The notes under the pieces: generated by a model | The model's input: the letters and a program-made list of their open reading frames with translations, nothing else | Told to the model about the DNA's origin: nothing | Database searches by the model: none | Shown here: positions 1 to 6,360 of the stretch, one piece after another | Layout: the number at the start of each line of letters is the position of its first letter | Numbering within the stretch: the first letter of the stretch is position 1 | Translations under genes and position numbers: made by a program | Assembly (NCBI GenBank): GCA_964528735.1 | Contig: CAZGUV010000002.1 | Coordinates: forward strand, 1 to 64,000 | Reading direction: 5' to 3' | Length of the DNA: 64,000 nt | Source of the DNA: CAYNND01 sp964528735 | GTDB taxonomy: Bacteria; Patescibacteriota; Minisyncoccia; Phycocordibacterales; UBA2100

Positions 1-1
1 G

Positions 2-292
2 TATGCATTGTGCGCGAACGTACAAGCGATAGGTTGGGATTATCCGCACGGAAAGGGCATACAACACCTCATTGAGTCAGTGGGAGTCATGCCGCTCACC
101 GCGCTTACTACCTTAAGTCACGAAGAACACCAACAACTCCTCAAAGAGGGTTATGTACTCGCTCGAGAATTGAAGGACAAGCCGGACCGACTCAAGGCAA
201 TCGGTATCGACCACCACCGCTTCGATGCGATTCTCGAAGAAGCCGCACAGCTCGCGGTCACTCGCCGTGTCGGTTCAGCACCGCTCATATAG
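2..292 (+). CDS. C-terminal fragment, possible ATP-cone/restriction-endonuclease-like protein
   Basis: This reading frame is open to the left edge, so only the last 96 residues or so are present. A TTG at position 8 could be read as a start, but the frame continues upstream of it. The text contains a 'SWDYP'-like GWDYPHGKG stretch, then a helical segment (LTTLSHEEHQQLL, LARELKDKP) that recalls the C-terminal domain of bacterial proteins combining an ATP-cone and an Mrr-like nuclease domain; this is recall of a family pattern, not a search. No terminator follows; mgtC begins 54 nt downstream with its own -10 box. Could equally be another nuclease-associated tail. Confidence 0.45.
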   Translation, partial: YALCANVQAIGWDYPHGKGIQHLIESVGVMPLTALTTLSHEEHQQLLKEGYVLARELKDKPDRLKAIGIDHHRFDAILEEAAQLAVTRRVGSAPLI

Positions 293-346
293 CTTTTATG
301 CACAGCATGTGCGTCCCTCCCTCCACTGTCATGGTACGCTTTTCGT

Positions 347-802
347 ATGGATATTGACGCGATGATACCGTTCTTAAAAATAATGCTTGCCGCTACGCTC
401 GGACTTCTTATCGGTGCAGAGCGCACCATCGCGGGGAAAAATGCAGGTATGCGAACCTTCGCTCTCGTGAGTCTCGGTTCGTGCCTCATCATCGTGATGT
501 CGCTCCAGATACAGCCAACATTTATCGGCGACCAGTTCCAAATCAGTCATATCATTTCAGGTGTTGTAACTGGTGTTGGATTTATTGGTGCCGGAATGAT
601 CTTTTCAAAAGACAATCTCTTGAAAGGACTTACCTCTGCAGCAGGACTCTGGGCTGCGGCAGCGATTGGTATGGCATCAGGGTTCGGGCTCTACACGCTT
701 GCTATATTCTCGACGCTTATGGTGCTTTTTGTTTTTACTGCACTCTGGTTTGTCGAAGAAAAGATTCGTATCAGTATCGAATCAAAAGAGCACAACGTAT
801 AA
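347..802 (+). CDS. MgtC/SapB-family membrane protein
   Basis: A 151-residue integral membrane protein of the MgtC/SapB family (usual membrane domain about 130-150 residues). The N-terminal half shows the family signature: a hydrophobic helix, then LIGAERTIAGKNAGMRT with conserved E, R and GMRT, then LVSLGS; about four hydrophobic helices follow. The longer C-terminal soluble domain of enteric MgtC is missing, as in many family members. The role in the family is linked to Mg2+ stress and envelope ATPase control; the specific role here is unknown. The ATG at 347 follows a TGG-TACGCT extended -10 box (335-340) by 6 nt with no Shine-Dalgarno, suggesting a leaderless mRNA. It ends in a hairpin terminator shared with the convergent neighbour. 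Confidence 0.85.
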   Translation: MDIDAMIPFLKIMLAATLGLLIGAERTIAGKNAGMRTFALVSLGSCLIIVMSLQIQPTFIGDQFQISHIISGVVTGVGFIGAGMIFSKDNLLKGLTSAAGLWAAAAIGMASGFGLYTLAIFSTLMVLFVFTALWFVEEKIRISIESKEHNV

Positions 803-827
803 AAAAGCCCCATGAGGGGCTTTTTTT
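801..827. terminator. Bidirectional intrinsic terminator
   Basis: Stem AAAAGCCCC / GGGGCTTTT with an ATGA loop and A/T runs on both sides. It lies between the convergent mgtC-family gene and the Bax-inhibitor gene and can serve both. Confidence 0.85.
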
Positions 828-834
828 CTTGAGG

Positions 835-1533
835 CTACTCTCTGTTTCCAAAGAGGTTGAGAAGCGATGTGAAGAGTACGATGAAGTTCATGTACATGTG
901 CAGTGCTCCAAGGACAATCATACGCTTTCGTGTCGCACCATCTGTTATCTGACTCTCCATGTCCTTGTAGTACCGTGCATCGTAGATGGTAAGAAGTGAG
1001 AAGACGACCATTGAGACCATCGAGATGATAGTGTTAAAGACTGGACTTTGCATCCACATGTTGAGAAATGCGGCTCCCAAGATGCCGAAGGTGGACATGG
1101 CGAGAAATCCTCCCCAGCTTGAGATATCAACAATTTTGAAGTGTCCGAGGAGCGCAAGTGCAAGGTACATTGCAGACGCGAGCGCGAGTACTGACACTGC
1201 AGACGTTGCGGTAAAGACGAGAAGAAGTAGTGAGAGTGTAATACCGTTGAGGATTGAATAGAGTACGAACAAGAGTCCACTCGTGAGTGGGCTTGAGCGC
1301 TGTACTGACCACTGTACATAGAGTGCAAGTGCAATTTCTATACCGATGATGCCGTAGTAGAGAATTGGGTTAGAAATAAGAGCACGAAGTATGCCTTCGT
1401 TTGAAAGTGTAACGTATCCAGCACCAGCAGAGATGGCGAGTCCAACAACCATGAACAGATAAATACTGCTCAAAAAACCGCGGCTTGCGAAATCTGTCTT
1501 TGTGGTTTGTGTAATACCAATGAGTGATGACAT
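835..1533 (-). CDS. Bax inhibitor-1/YccA family membrane protein
   Basis: A 232-residue protein with about seven hydrophobic helices, the length and topology of bacterial BI-1/YccA proteins. Family features seen are the GAxFLNMW-like segment in helix 5-6 and YDARYYKDM followed by ALHMYMNFIVLFTSLLNLFG at the C terminus, the typical 'LYLDFINLF(L)xLL' ending. Family members act as pH-sensitive calcium leak channels or FtsH/protease modulators; the substrate here is not known. Start ATG at 1533 has TAATAT (1540-1545) 6 nt upstream on the minus strand and no Shine-Dalgarno. It faces a shared terminator downstream and the recR gene upstream in the same direction. Confidence 0.9.
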   Translation of the reverse strand: MSSLIGITQTTKTDFASRGFLSSIYLFMVVGLAISAGAGYVTLSNEGILRALISNPILYYGIIGIEIALALYVQWSVQRSSPLTSGLLFVLYSILNGITLSLLLLVFTATSAVSVLALASAMYLALALLGHFKIVDISSWGGFLAMSTFGILGAAFLNMWMQSPVFNTIISMVSMVVFSLLTIYDARYYKDMESQITDGATRKRMIVLGALHMYMNFIVLFTSLLNLFGNRE

Positions 1534-1590
1534 AGGTGTATATTAACGACTAACGAGTCTAGTATAGCAGACGAACGGTCCTGCAAAAAC

Positions 1591-2190
1591 TTACGATTTT
1601 CTGAGTGTAAATGCGTTACGCAAGGTCTGTGGATCTGCGTATTCGAGTTCAGAACCAGTCGAGAGCCCACGACCGAGTGTTGAGATGGAAGTGCCGGCAG
1701 GGAGTATGCCTTCGAGCGCGCTTCGCACGAGTGATGCGGTGTGCTCACCATCAGTGGTGACAGGAAGGGCGAGGATGACTTCTTTGACACTCGGAGAGGC
1801 AAGTCGTTTGGTGAGTGCTTGCTGGAGAGGGGTGCTCAGGACATCTTCAGTGAGCGGGACAAGTGTTCCTAAGATGAGGTAGGTGCCACGATAGACCCCT
1901 GCGGACTCAAAACTTTCGATATCTGCGTCTTTGAGCAATACCATGACTTGTGAGTGGTCACGAGCCGTATCAGCGCACAGAGAGCATTCTGAGCCCCTTT
2001 GTGAGGTCATAAAGCGTCCGCAGACGGTACAACGAGATACACTTCGAGATATTTTTGAGATACGTTCAGAAAGTTCGGTTCGATACCCCGCATCAGAACG
2101 TAGCAGTGAATACACAAATCGCCGAGCCTGTCGGGGGCCGATACCAGGAAATCGTTCGAAGAGTCGCGCAAGTGTGTCTATGTCGTCCAT
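1591..2190 (-). CDS. recR: Recombination mediator RecR
   Basis: RecR, 199 residues (family usually 195-205). It promotes RecA loading at gapped DNA together with RecO/RecF. Visible in order: helix-hairpin-helix with RFPGIGPRQARR (about 13-24), a Cys4 zinc finger (CTVC and CSLC, about 55-72), a Toprim domain with LKDADIE and the LGTLVPL motif, and a C-terminal part ending in the characteristic TLGRGLSTGSELEYAD stretch. It lies 32 nt behind dnaB in the same direction, but has its own TATACT 8 nt before the ATG (2199-2204), so it may be transcribed both with dnaB and alone. Confidence 0.95.
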   Translation of the reverse strand: MDDIDTLARLFERFPGIGPRQARRFVYSLLRSDAGYRTELSERISKISRSVSRCTVCGRFMTSQRGSECSLCADTARDHSQVMVLLKDADIESFESAGVYRGTYLILGTLVPLTEDVLSTPLQQALTKRLASPSVKEVILALPVTTDGEHTASLVRSALEGILPAGTSISTLGRGLSTGSELEYADPQTLRNAFTLRKS

Positions 2191-2222
2191 GTGGTTTCAG
2201 TATACATGAGATGTCGCTGCGA

Positions 2223-3611
2223 TTACCACGAGTCATCTGAGTGTGATTGTTGCTTTGGCGGGGGAGCAAAATCAGCGAAGTTACTTTTCTCGAGGTTTTC
2301 AAATGTACTTTTGTCACCGTTGAAGAAGAGTTCCACTTTTCCGACTGGTCCATTTCGGTGCTTTTCGACAAGGATTTCTGCGATGTTTGTGCGCTCACTT
2401 TCATCCTTTCCTTTATCCTCACGGTGGATGAAAATAACCACGTCAGCGTCCTGTTCGATAGAACCAGAGTCACGAAGGTCAGAAAGGCGAGGAGTACCTC
2501 CACGTTGCTCCACCGCACGTGAGAGCTGTGAGAGGGCAAGTACAGGGACATCGATTTCACGAGCGATACCTTTGAGTGCGCGCGAAATTTCGGTGACTTG
2601 TTGTACGAGTGAATCGCTCTTGTGTGTTCCTGATGGAGTAATCAGCTGGAGATAGTCGATGATAATGAGTCCAAGATTTTTTTCTGCCTTGAGTCGTCGT
2701 GCTGCTGAGCGCATCTGAAGAATCGTCGTGTGTGCTCGGTCATCGATGTATATAGGCGCATCAGCGAGTCTGCCGATAGCATCACGGATTGCATCAAACT
2801 CATCATCTTGTGTGATACGTCCAGTGCGGAGCTTCCATGCATTTACTTTTGCCTCTGCGGCGAGCATACGGTCGGTGAGCTGCTGGCTACTCATTTCGAG
2901 AGAAAATATTGCAACAGGTGTACCGTGCTTCACTGCACTTTGTCGTGCGATATCGAGCGCGAGTGTTGTCTTACCGACTGATGGGCGGGCTGCGAGGATG
3001 ATAAGGTCAGATTTTTGAAGCCCTGAGAGCATGTTGTCGAGCGCTGTATACCCAGTCGGCACACCGCGGAGTCCATCTTTGTGTTCTTTGAGTCTGTCGA
3101 GTCGCTCAAACGCATCGTGCACCGCCTCCTTCATCGACACAACCTTACTGACTGATGAAGTGTTTGCGATACGGAAAATCTCTTGTTGCGCTTCGTCTAC
3201 GACGTCATCCACTTCGAGTTCTTCCTGGTATCCGATTTCGCCGATTCTCCCTGCGGCATCAATGAGTGCGCGTCGAGTGCGCTTTTCTTTCACGATATCA
3301 GCGTAATAGATAACGTTACCTGCAGCAGGAGCAGCGCTCACGAGTTCTGAGAGGAATGTAGCACCTCCAACTGTTTCGTATTTTTTTTGTTCTTTCAGTT
3401 TTCCTGAGAGAGTGACCAAGTCAATCGGTTCACCCTTTGAAAAGAGTGATTGCATCGCCTCAAAAATATATCCATGCTTTGCGGCGTAAAAAGATTCTGC
3501 AGAGATTGAATCAGCAATCTCATACATTGCAGTCGGCTTCAACATAATTGCTCCGAGAAGCGCACGTTCTGCATCGAGGTTCTGAGGCGGTATGCGTACT
3601 TCAAGTGCCAT
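2223..3611 (-). CDS. dnaB: Replicative DNA helicase DnaB
   Basis: Hexameric replicative helicase, 462 residues from the chosen start (family 440-480). The N-terminal domain begins IPPQNLDAERALLGAIM. The RecA-like C-terminal domain has Walker A ARPSVGKTT, Walker B IIIDYLQLI, the DRAHTTILQMRS region and the C-terminal ILVEKHRNGPVG motif. An ATG 27 codons upstream would add a low-complexity stretch with no family match, so the MALEV start is preferred. That start has TACAAT 9 nt upstream and TTGCGT 17 nt before it. recR follows 32 nt downstream. There is no intein, which many CPR dnaB genes carry. Confidence 0.95.
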   Translation of the reverse strand: MALEVRIPPQNLDAERALLGAIMLKPTAMYEIADSISAESFYAAKHGYIFEAMQSLFSKGEPIDLVTLSGKLKEQKKYETVGGATFLSELVSAAPAAGNVIYYADIVKEKRTRRALIDAAGRIGEIGYQEELEVDDVVDEAQQEIFRIANTSSVSKVVSMKEAVHDAFERLDRLKEHKDGLRGVPTGYTALDNMLSGLQKSDLIILAARPSVGKTTLALDIARQSAVKHGTPVAIFSLEMSSQQLTDRMLAAEAKVNAWKLRTGRITQDDEFDAIRDAIGRLADAPIYIDDRAHTTILQMRSAARRLKAEKNLGLIIIDYLQLITPSGTHKSDSLVQQVTEISRALKGIAREIDVPVLALSQLSRAVEQRGGTPRLSDLRDSGSIEQDADVVIFIHREDKGKDESERTNIAEILVEKHRNGPVGKVELFFNGDKSTFENLEKSNFADFAPPPKQQSHSDDSW

Positions 3612-3620
3612 AGTGAAGTG

Positions 3621-3649
3621 ATTGTACGTGAGTGAGTGAGTGAACGCAA
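3621..3649 (-). promoter_or_regulatory. dnaB promoter
   Basis: On the minus strand TTGCGT (3649-3644), a 17-nt spacer made of a CACT/TCAC microrepeat, and TACAAT (3626-3621). The -10 box ends 9 nt before the preferred dnaB ATG, leaving almost no 5' leader. This supports the downstream start. Confidence 0.6.
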
Positions 3650-3695
3650 AAAACCCTTTTGTGGAGAGCGGGGAAAGGGTGGGGAAAAGCAAAAA

Positions 3696-3724
3696 TTGAC
3701 AGGAAATAGTGCTTCAAGTACTAT
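3696..3724 (+). promoter_or_regulatory. Consensus sigma70-type promoter of attenuator-like leader 1
   Basis: TTGACA (3696-3701), exactly 17 nt, TACTAT (3719-3724). The predicted start of transcription coincides with the ATG of the short leader ORF at 3731, which is 6 nt after the -10 box. It is divergent from the dnaB promoter. Confidence 0.8.
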
Positions 3725-3730
3725 CAGACG

Positions 3731-3787
3731 ATGCATACAGCGCAGTCACAGTCTCTACTACTTCTATTGAGTCCCCATACTCGGTAG
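3731..3787 (+). CDS. Leucine-run leader peptide (putative attenuator uORF 1)
   Basis: An 18-residue ORF, MHTAQSQSLLLLLSPHTR, with five consecutive leucine codons (CTA CTA CTT CTA TTG) and ending CGG TAG. The ATG lies where transcription should start, so it would be read as a leaderless message. It is followed by an intrinsic terminator. The last eight bases CTCGGTAG (3780-3787) can pair with CTGCCGAG (3824-3831), which contains the 5' half of the terminator stem; TCCCC (3772-3776) can extend this pairing onto GGGGG (3834-3838). This is the layout of a ribosome-controlled attenuator. An independent copy of the same layout exists on the other strand near 47.4 kb. Peptide synthesis is inferred, not shown. 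Confidence 0.6.
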   Translation: MHTAQSQSLLLLLSPHTR

Positions 3788-3819
3788 AGGTTTGCTGTTA
3801 TAACTCCAAATGACATCAG

Positions 3820-3843
3820 CCCCCTGCCGAGCAGGGGGTTTTC
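3820..3843 (+). terminator. Intrinsic terminator within attenuator-like leader 1
   Basis: Stem CCCCCTGC / GCAGGGGG with a 3-nt loop and a TTTT tail. It comes about 90 nt after the predicted transcription start and before the small gene at 3909. Its 5' arm is also complementary to the end of the upstream leader ORF, so two mutually exclusive structures can form. Confidence 0.8.
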
Positions 3844-3908
3844 AGTTGCCGTCCCGTCCGCAAAGACTCAATCTGGCAATAAATCTACAAATGGAAGGGT
3901 GACTCCCG

Positions 3909-4106
3909 ATGAATATCCGTTCGTTTATGATCGTGTGTGGCTTCGCTGTCAGCGTCTGCGCCGACAACTCCTCCCACGATTTCGCTGCGGGCGAGACGCT
4001 TGTAGTCGAGAACTCTGTCGTGTCCTACAAGGGCAGGCGGTGCGCTCTCGAACTTCCAGAACTCGAATGTCTTCTTCGTGACGGCATCGTCATTCAGGAG
4101 GCCTAG
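3909..4106 (+). CDS. Small hypothetical protein behind attenuator-like leader 1
   Basis: A 65-residue protein of unknown function. It starts MNIRSFMIVCGFAVSVCA, which looks like a short hydrophobic N-terminal segment, and continues into a likely beta-rich part (AAGETLVVENSVVSYKG). It has a GGAAGGG Shine-Dalgarno 10 nt before the ATG, unlike most genes here, which have none. It sits between the leader terminator and its own strong terminator, so it forms a one-gene unit whose expression would depend on read-through of the leader. No family recognised. Confidence 0.55.
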   Translation: MNIRSFMIVCGFAVSVCADNSSHDFAAGETLVVENSVVSYKGRRCALELPELECLLRDGIVIQEA

Positions 4107-4113
4107 AGATCTA

Positions 4114-4157
4114 CTCGTTGGCGCCGACTCACCCTCGCGCGCCAGCGAGCTCTTTTT
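4114..4157 (+). terminator. Intrinsic terminator after small gene
   Basis: Eleven-base-pair stem CTCGTTGGCGC (4114-4124) / GCGCCAGCGAG (4139-4149) with one G-U pair, then CTCTTTTT. Confidence 0.8.
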
Positions 4158-4163
4158 ACCATC

Positions 4164-4196
4164 AGTGTGTCGAACCCATCACCGGTTCAACACACT
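4164..4196 (+). other. Leader hairpin before small gene at 4244
   Basis: AGTGTGT-C-GAACC pairs with GGTTC-A-ACACACT around a 7-nt loop, 12 pairs with one mismatch. There is no T-run after it, so it is a leader structure, not a terminator. The Shine-Dalgarno of the next gene lies about 36 nt downstream. Confidence 0.6.
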
Positions 4197-4243
4197 GGCT
4201 GTAACAAGCTAGATATCCTTTTGACCCAAAAGAGGAGGGCCAC

Positions 4244-4405
4244 ATGGCTACGAAACAGGGCGAAGCTACGGTAGAGGTCAAGACTGTAGTGGAGGGTGAC
4301 AAAGTGACCATTACTGCATCAGGGGTAAACCCAGATGCCGTGCTTGACGCTGCCCGCGCGGTCGCGAATACACGAGGCTTGCAACTTCCCGAAAAGAAGA
4401 AGTGA
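4244..4405 (+). CDS. Small hypothetical protein, 53 residues
   Basis: A 53-residue soluble protein starting MATKQGEATVEVKTVVEG, probably two or three beta strands and one helix (NPDAVLDAARAVAN), ending in a lysine-rich tail EKKK. A very good Shine-Dalgarno, AGAGGAGGG, lies 4-5 nt before the ATG. It is bounded by a leader hairpin upstream and a strong terminator 7 nt downstream, so it is a complete small transcription unit or the second gene of the unit that starts at 3696. No family recognised. The ribosome site and terminators are the main support that it is real. Confidence 0.6.
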   Translation: MATKQGEATVEVKTVVEGDKVTITASGVNPDAVLDAARAVANTRGLQLPEKKK

Positions 4406-4411
4406 GCTCGA

Positions 4412-4451
4412 GCGCCGATACTCGCCCCGGGTGAGTGTCGGCACTTTTTTT
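4412..4451 (+). terminator. Intrinsic terminator after 53-residue gene
   Basis: GCCGATACTC / GAGTGTCGGC stem (one G-U pair) with a CG-rich loop, followed by seven T. Confidence 0.8.
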
Positions 4452-4492
4452 GTGCAAAATAAAAAATCTACTACAATACGCACTTTGTGATT

Positions 4493-4523
4493 TGTGTTTT
4501 CATTTTTGGAAAGTAAAAACACA
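4493..4523 (+). other. Leader hairpin before small gene at 4575
   Basis: TGTGTTTT pairs with AAAACACA. It follows a possible promoter (TTGTGC, 16 nt, TACAAT at 4472-4477) and precedes the GGTGGGG ribosome site of the next small gene. No T-run follows it. Confidence 0.45.
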
Positions 4524-4574
4524 GGACGCAACCAAGACAGCTTGTGTGCCGCCTGTTCATGGTGGGGATAGACC

Positions 4575-4805
4575 ATGACGAACGTGCCTGAAAAATCTCC
4601 AGATGCAGCGGGAGATACACCGCCTCGGCGGTTCAATATGGCGACTGATGCTCCCACAACAGTTGCAAGCTGCATTGACCCGAGTGCGTTTCTCTACCTT
4701 GAGTGGGTGCCGAAAGAGTTTCTGCCCCCTCAAAAAGAAATTGCGCTTTTACCACTCATACGAAAGTGGTTCTCCTGGATGAAGAGTCTGCGAGGACGCA
4801 CCTGA
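4575..4805 (+). CDS. Small hypothetical protein, 76 residues
   Basis: A 76-residue protein with a proline- and aspartate-rich N-terminal half, then FLYLEWVPKEFLPP and a basic amphipathic C-terminal helix (LIRKWFSWMKSLRGR). It has no long hydrophobic span. A GGTGGGG Shine-Dalgarno precedes the ATG by about 7 nt. A strong GC-rich terminator follows 18 nt after the stop and overlaps the 3' end of the convergent cysS gene. The C terminus could bind a membrane surface or nucleic acid; that is inference. No family recognised. Confidence 0.5.
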   Translation: MTNVPEKSPDAAGDTPPRRFNMATDAPTTVASCIDPSAFLYLEWVPKEFLPPQKEIALLPLIRKWFSWMKSLRGRT

Positions 4806-4822
4806 GCGTGAGTGCGGGGAAA

Positions 4823-4862
4823 AGCCGGCTGTGCAAACGGATGCGCAGCCGGCTCTTTTATT
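4823..4862. terminator. Intrinsic terminator, also usable by cysS
   Basis: AGCCGGCTGTGC / GCGCAGCCGGCT stem around an 8-nt loop, CTTTTATTT tail on the plus strand and CTTTT on the minus strand. It overlaps the stop region of cysS. Confidence 0.8.
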
Positions 4863-6291
4863 TCTTCTCGAGCTTCTGTCCCTCCTTCGTGTCTTTGACG
4901 ATAAATCCGAGTTCGCCAATAGCGTCGCGTATCGAATCAGAATCAGCCCAGCGCTTTTCAGTGCGAGCCTTGTCTCTCTCATCAAGCAATTTCTGTACAG
5001 TCTCAGGCACTTCGTGTTCACCAACATCTTTGAGTAGGTGCAATCCGAGAAATGCGTCAGCAGCAACAAGTGTCTGCGCTTTGTCTGCTCCGGTATATGC
5101 GCTAAAGCCGAGCATTGCAAACAATGATGCAAGAGCCGCGGGCGTCGAGAGGTCGTCAGCGCATGCTTCGCGTACTTGTGAGATGACAGCACGAATCGGT
5201 TTACCTTTGTTTTCCTGATAGTACTCGCGGACAAAGGCGCGCAAACGCTTGAGTGCGACTTGTGCCGCATCGAGTGATTCAAAGGTGAAGTTCATCTGTG
5301 AACGGTAGTGTGCTCCCAAAAAGAGATAGCGAAGCGCGAGTGGGTCGTAACCTTGTTCTTTGAGTTCGCGTAGCGTAATCGCATTCCCGACAGACTTGCC
5401 GATTCGATTTCCATCAATCGTCAAAAACGCATTATGCATCCAATAGTTCACAAATGGTTCACCGCTACTGCATTCTGATTGTGCGATTTCGTTGTTGTGG
5501 TGTACGGGGATGTGATCGATACCTCCGGTGTGAATATCAAGATGCTTTCCCAAAAGAGCTCGACTCATCGCCGAACATTCGATATGCCATCCAGGAAAAC
5601 CGACTCCCCACGGAGATGGCCATTCTTGCTGGCGCTTAGTGCCATCGTTTGGTGAAAACTTCCATAGTGCGAAGTCAGTCGGATTTTTCTTCTCATCTGA
5701 GACTGCGACACGGGCTCCAGCTTTCAGTCCTTCGATATCGATTCCACCGAGTGCGCCGTAGTGCGGGAAGCGTGATGTATCAAAGTAGATGCCATCGCTC
5801 GTGCGGTACGTGTAGCCCTTTTCTTCAAGCGTCTGCACAATCGCAATCTGCTCATTGATGTATTCAGTCGCGCGAGGGAAGCGTGTGCCTTGTATATTAC
5901 AGTTCAAATCAGCAAGATTTTCAAAAAAGATTTCGGTGATACGTTTTGCGATATCTTCTGCGCGCTCGCCACTCTTTGCGGCGGCTTTTTCCATCTTATC
6001 TTCGCCATCATCGCCGTCACTGACGAGATGTCCTACATCGGTGATGTTGATGACTTGGCTCACCTTGTAGCCAGACTCCATGAGTGTGCGCTTGAGCGTG
6101 TCCGAAAAGACGTAGGCTCGGAGGTTGCCGATTTGTGGTTCGGAGTAGACTGTCGGTCCGCAGGTGTACAGTCGCACCTCAGGTGGGACGAGCGCCTTAA
6201 AGCGCTCAGTCTCTTTCGTGAGTGTATTGTAGAGAGATAGTGGCTTTAATTCTGGAGCACCCGACGAAAAAAGTTTTTTCAAAAAAGTCAT
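4858..6291 (-). CDS. cysS: Cysteinyl-tRNA synthetase
   Basis: Class I synthetase charging tRNA-Cys, 477 residues. Visible: YTCGPTVY with the first zinc cysteine (about 44), GWHIECSAM and HHNNEIAQSE carrying the other zinc ligands, and GKSVGN as the KMSKS-loop. Two signature sites are altered: the HIGH-type motif reads PQIGNLR, with Gln in place of the first His, and the KMSKS loop reads RIGKS. Both occur as variants in divergent class I enzymes, so activity is likely kept. Start ATG at 6291 has TACAAT (6298-6303) 6 nt upstream and no Shine-Dalgarno. It diverges from the CtpA gene across a 69-nt region. Confidence 0.95.
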   Translation of the reverse strand: MTFLKKLFSSGAPELKPLSLYNTLTKETERFKALVPPEVRLYTCGPTVYSEPQIGNLRAYVFSDTLKRTLMESGYKVSQVINITDVGHLVSDGDDGEDKMEKAAAKSGERAEDIAKRITEIFFENLADLNCNIQGTRFPRATEYINEQIAIVQTLEEKGYTYRTSDGIYFDTSRFPHYGALGGIDIEGLKAGARVAVSDEKKNPTDFALWKFSPNDGTKRQQEWPSPWGVGFPGWHIECSAMSRALLGKHLDIHTGGIDHIPVHHNNEIAQSECSSGEPFVNYWMHNAFLTIDGNRIGKSVGNAITLRELKEQGYDPLALRYLFLGAHYRSQMNFTFESLDAAQVALKRLRAFVREYYQENKGKPIRAVISQVREACADDLSTPAALASLFAMLGFSAYTGADKAQTLVAADAFLGLHLLKDVGEHEVPETVQKLLDERDKARTEKRWADSDSIRDAIGELGFIVKDTKEGQKLEKK

Positions 6292-6360
6292 GACGTGATT
6301 GTACCACAGCGCTCATGCGGTGCACTTTGCAAACGCTTCATCGTAGGTCATACTAGTGCC

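Noticed and set aside
8..10. TTG at position 8 as a real start for the first gene
   Set aside because: The frame is open to the window edge and the following text does not begin like a protein N terminus.
481..999. Long plus-strand frame across the mgtC end and the Bax-inhibitor gene
   Set aside because: It is a shadow of two well-supported genes and crosses a clear bidirectional terminator.
3627..3643. GAGTGAGTGAGTG microrepeat upstream of dnaB
   Set aside because: Only a few units of 4 nt in the promoter spacer; not a repeat element, though slippage could change spacer length.
4183..4196. GGTTCAA sequence resembling a tRNA T-arm
   Set aside because: It is one arm of the AGTGTGT/ACACACT leader hairpin; no acceptor, D or anticodon arms surround it.
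4487..4516. GTG-started 9-codon ORF behind TACAAT before the 76-residue gene
   Set aside because: Phe/Val/Ile content is notable, but no terminator or antiterminator pairing follows it.
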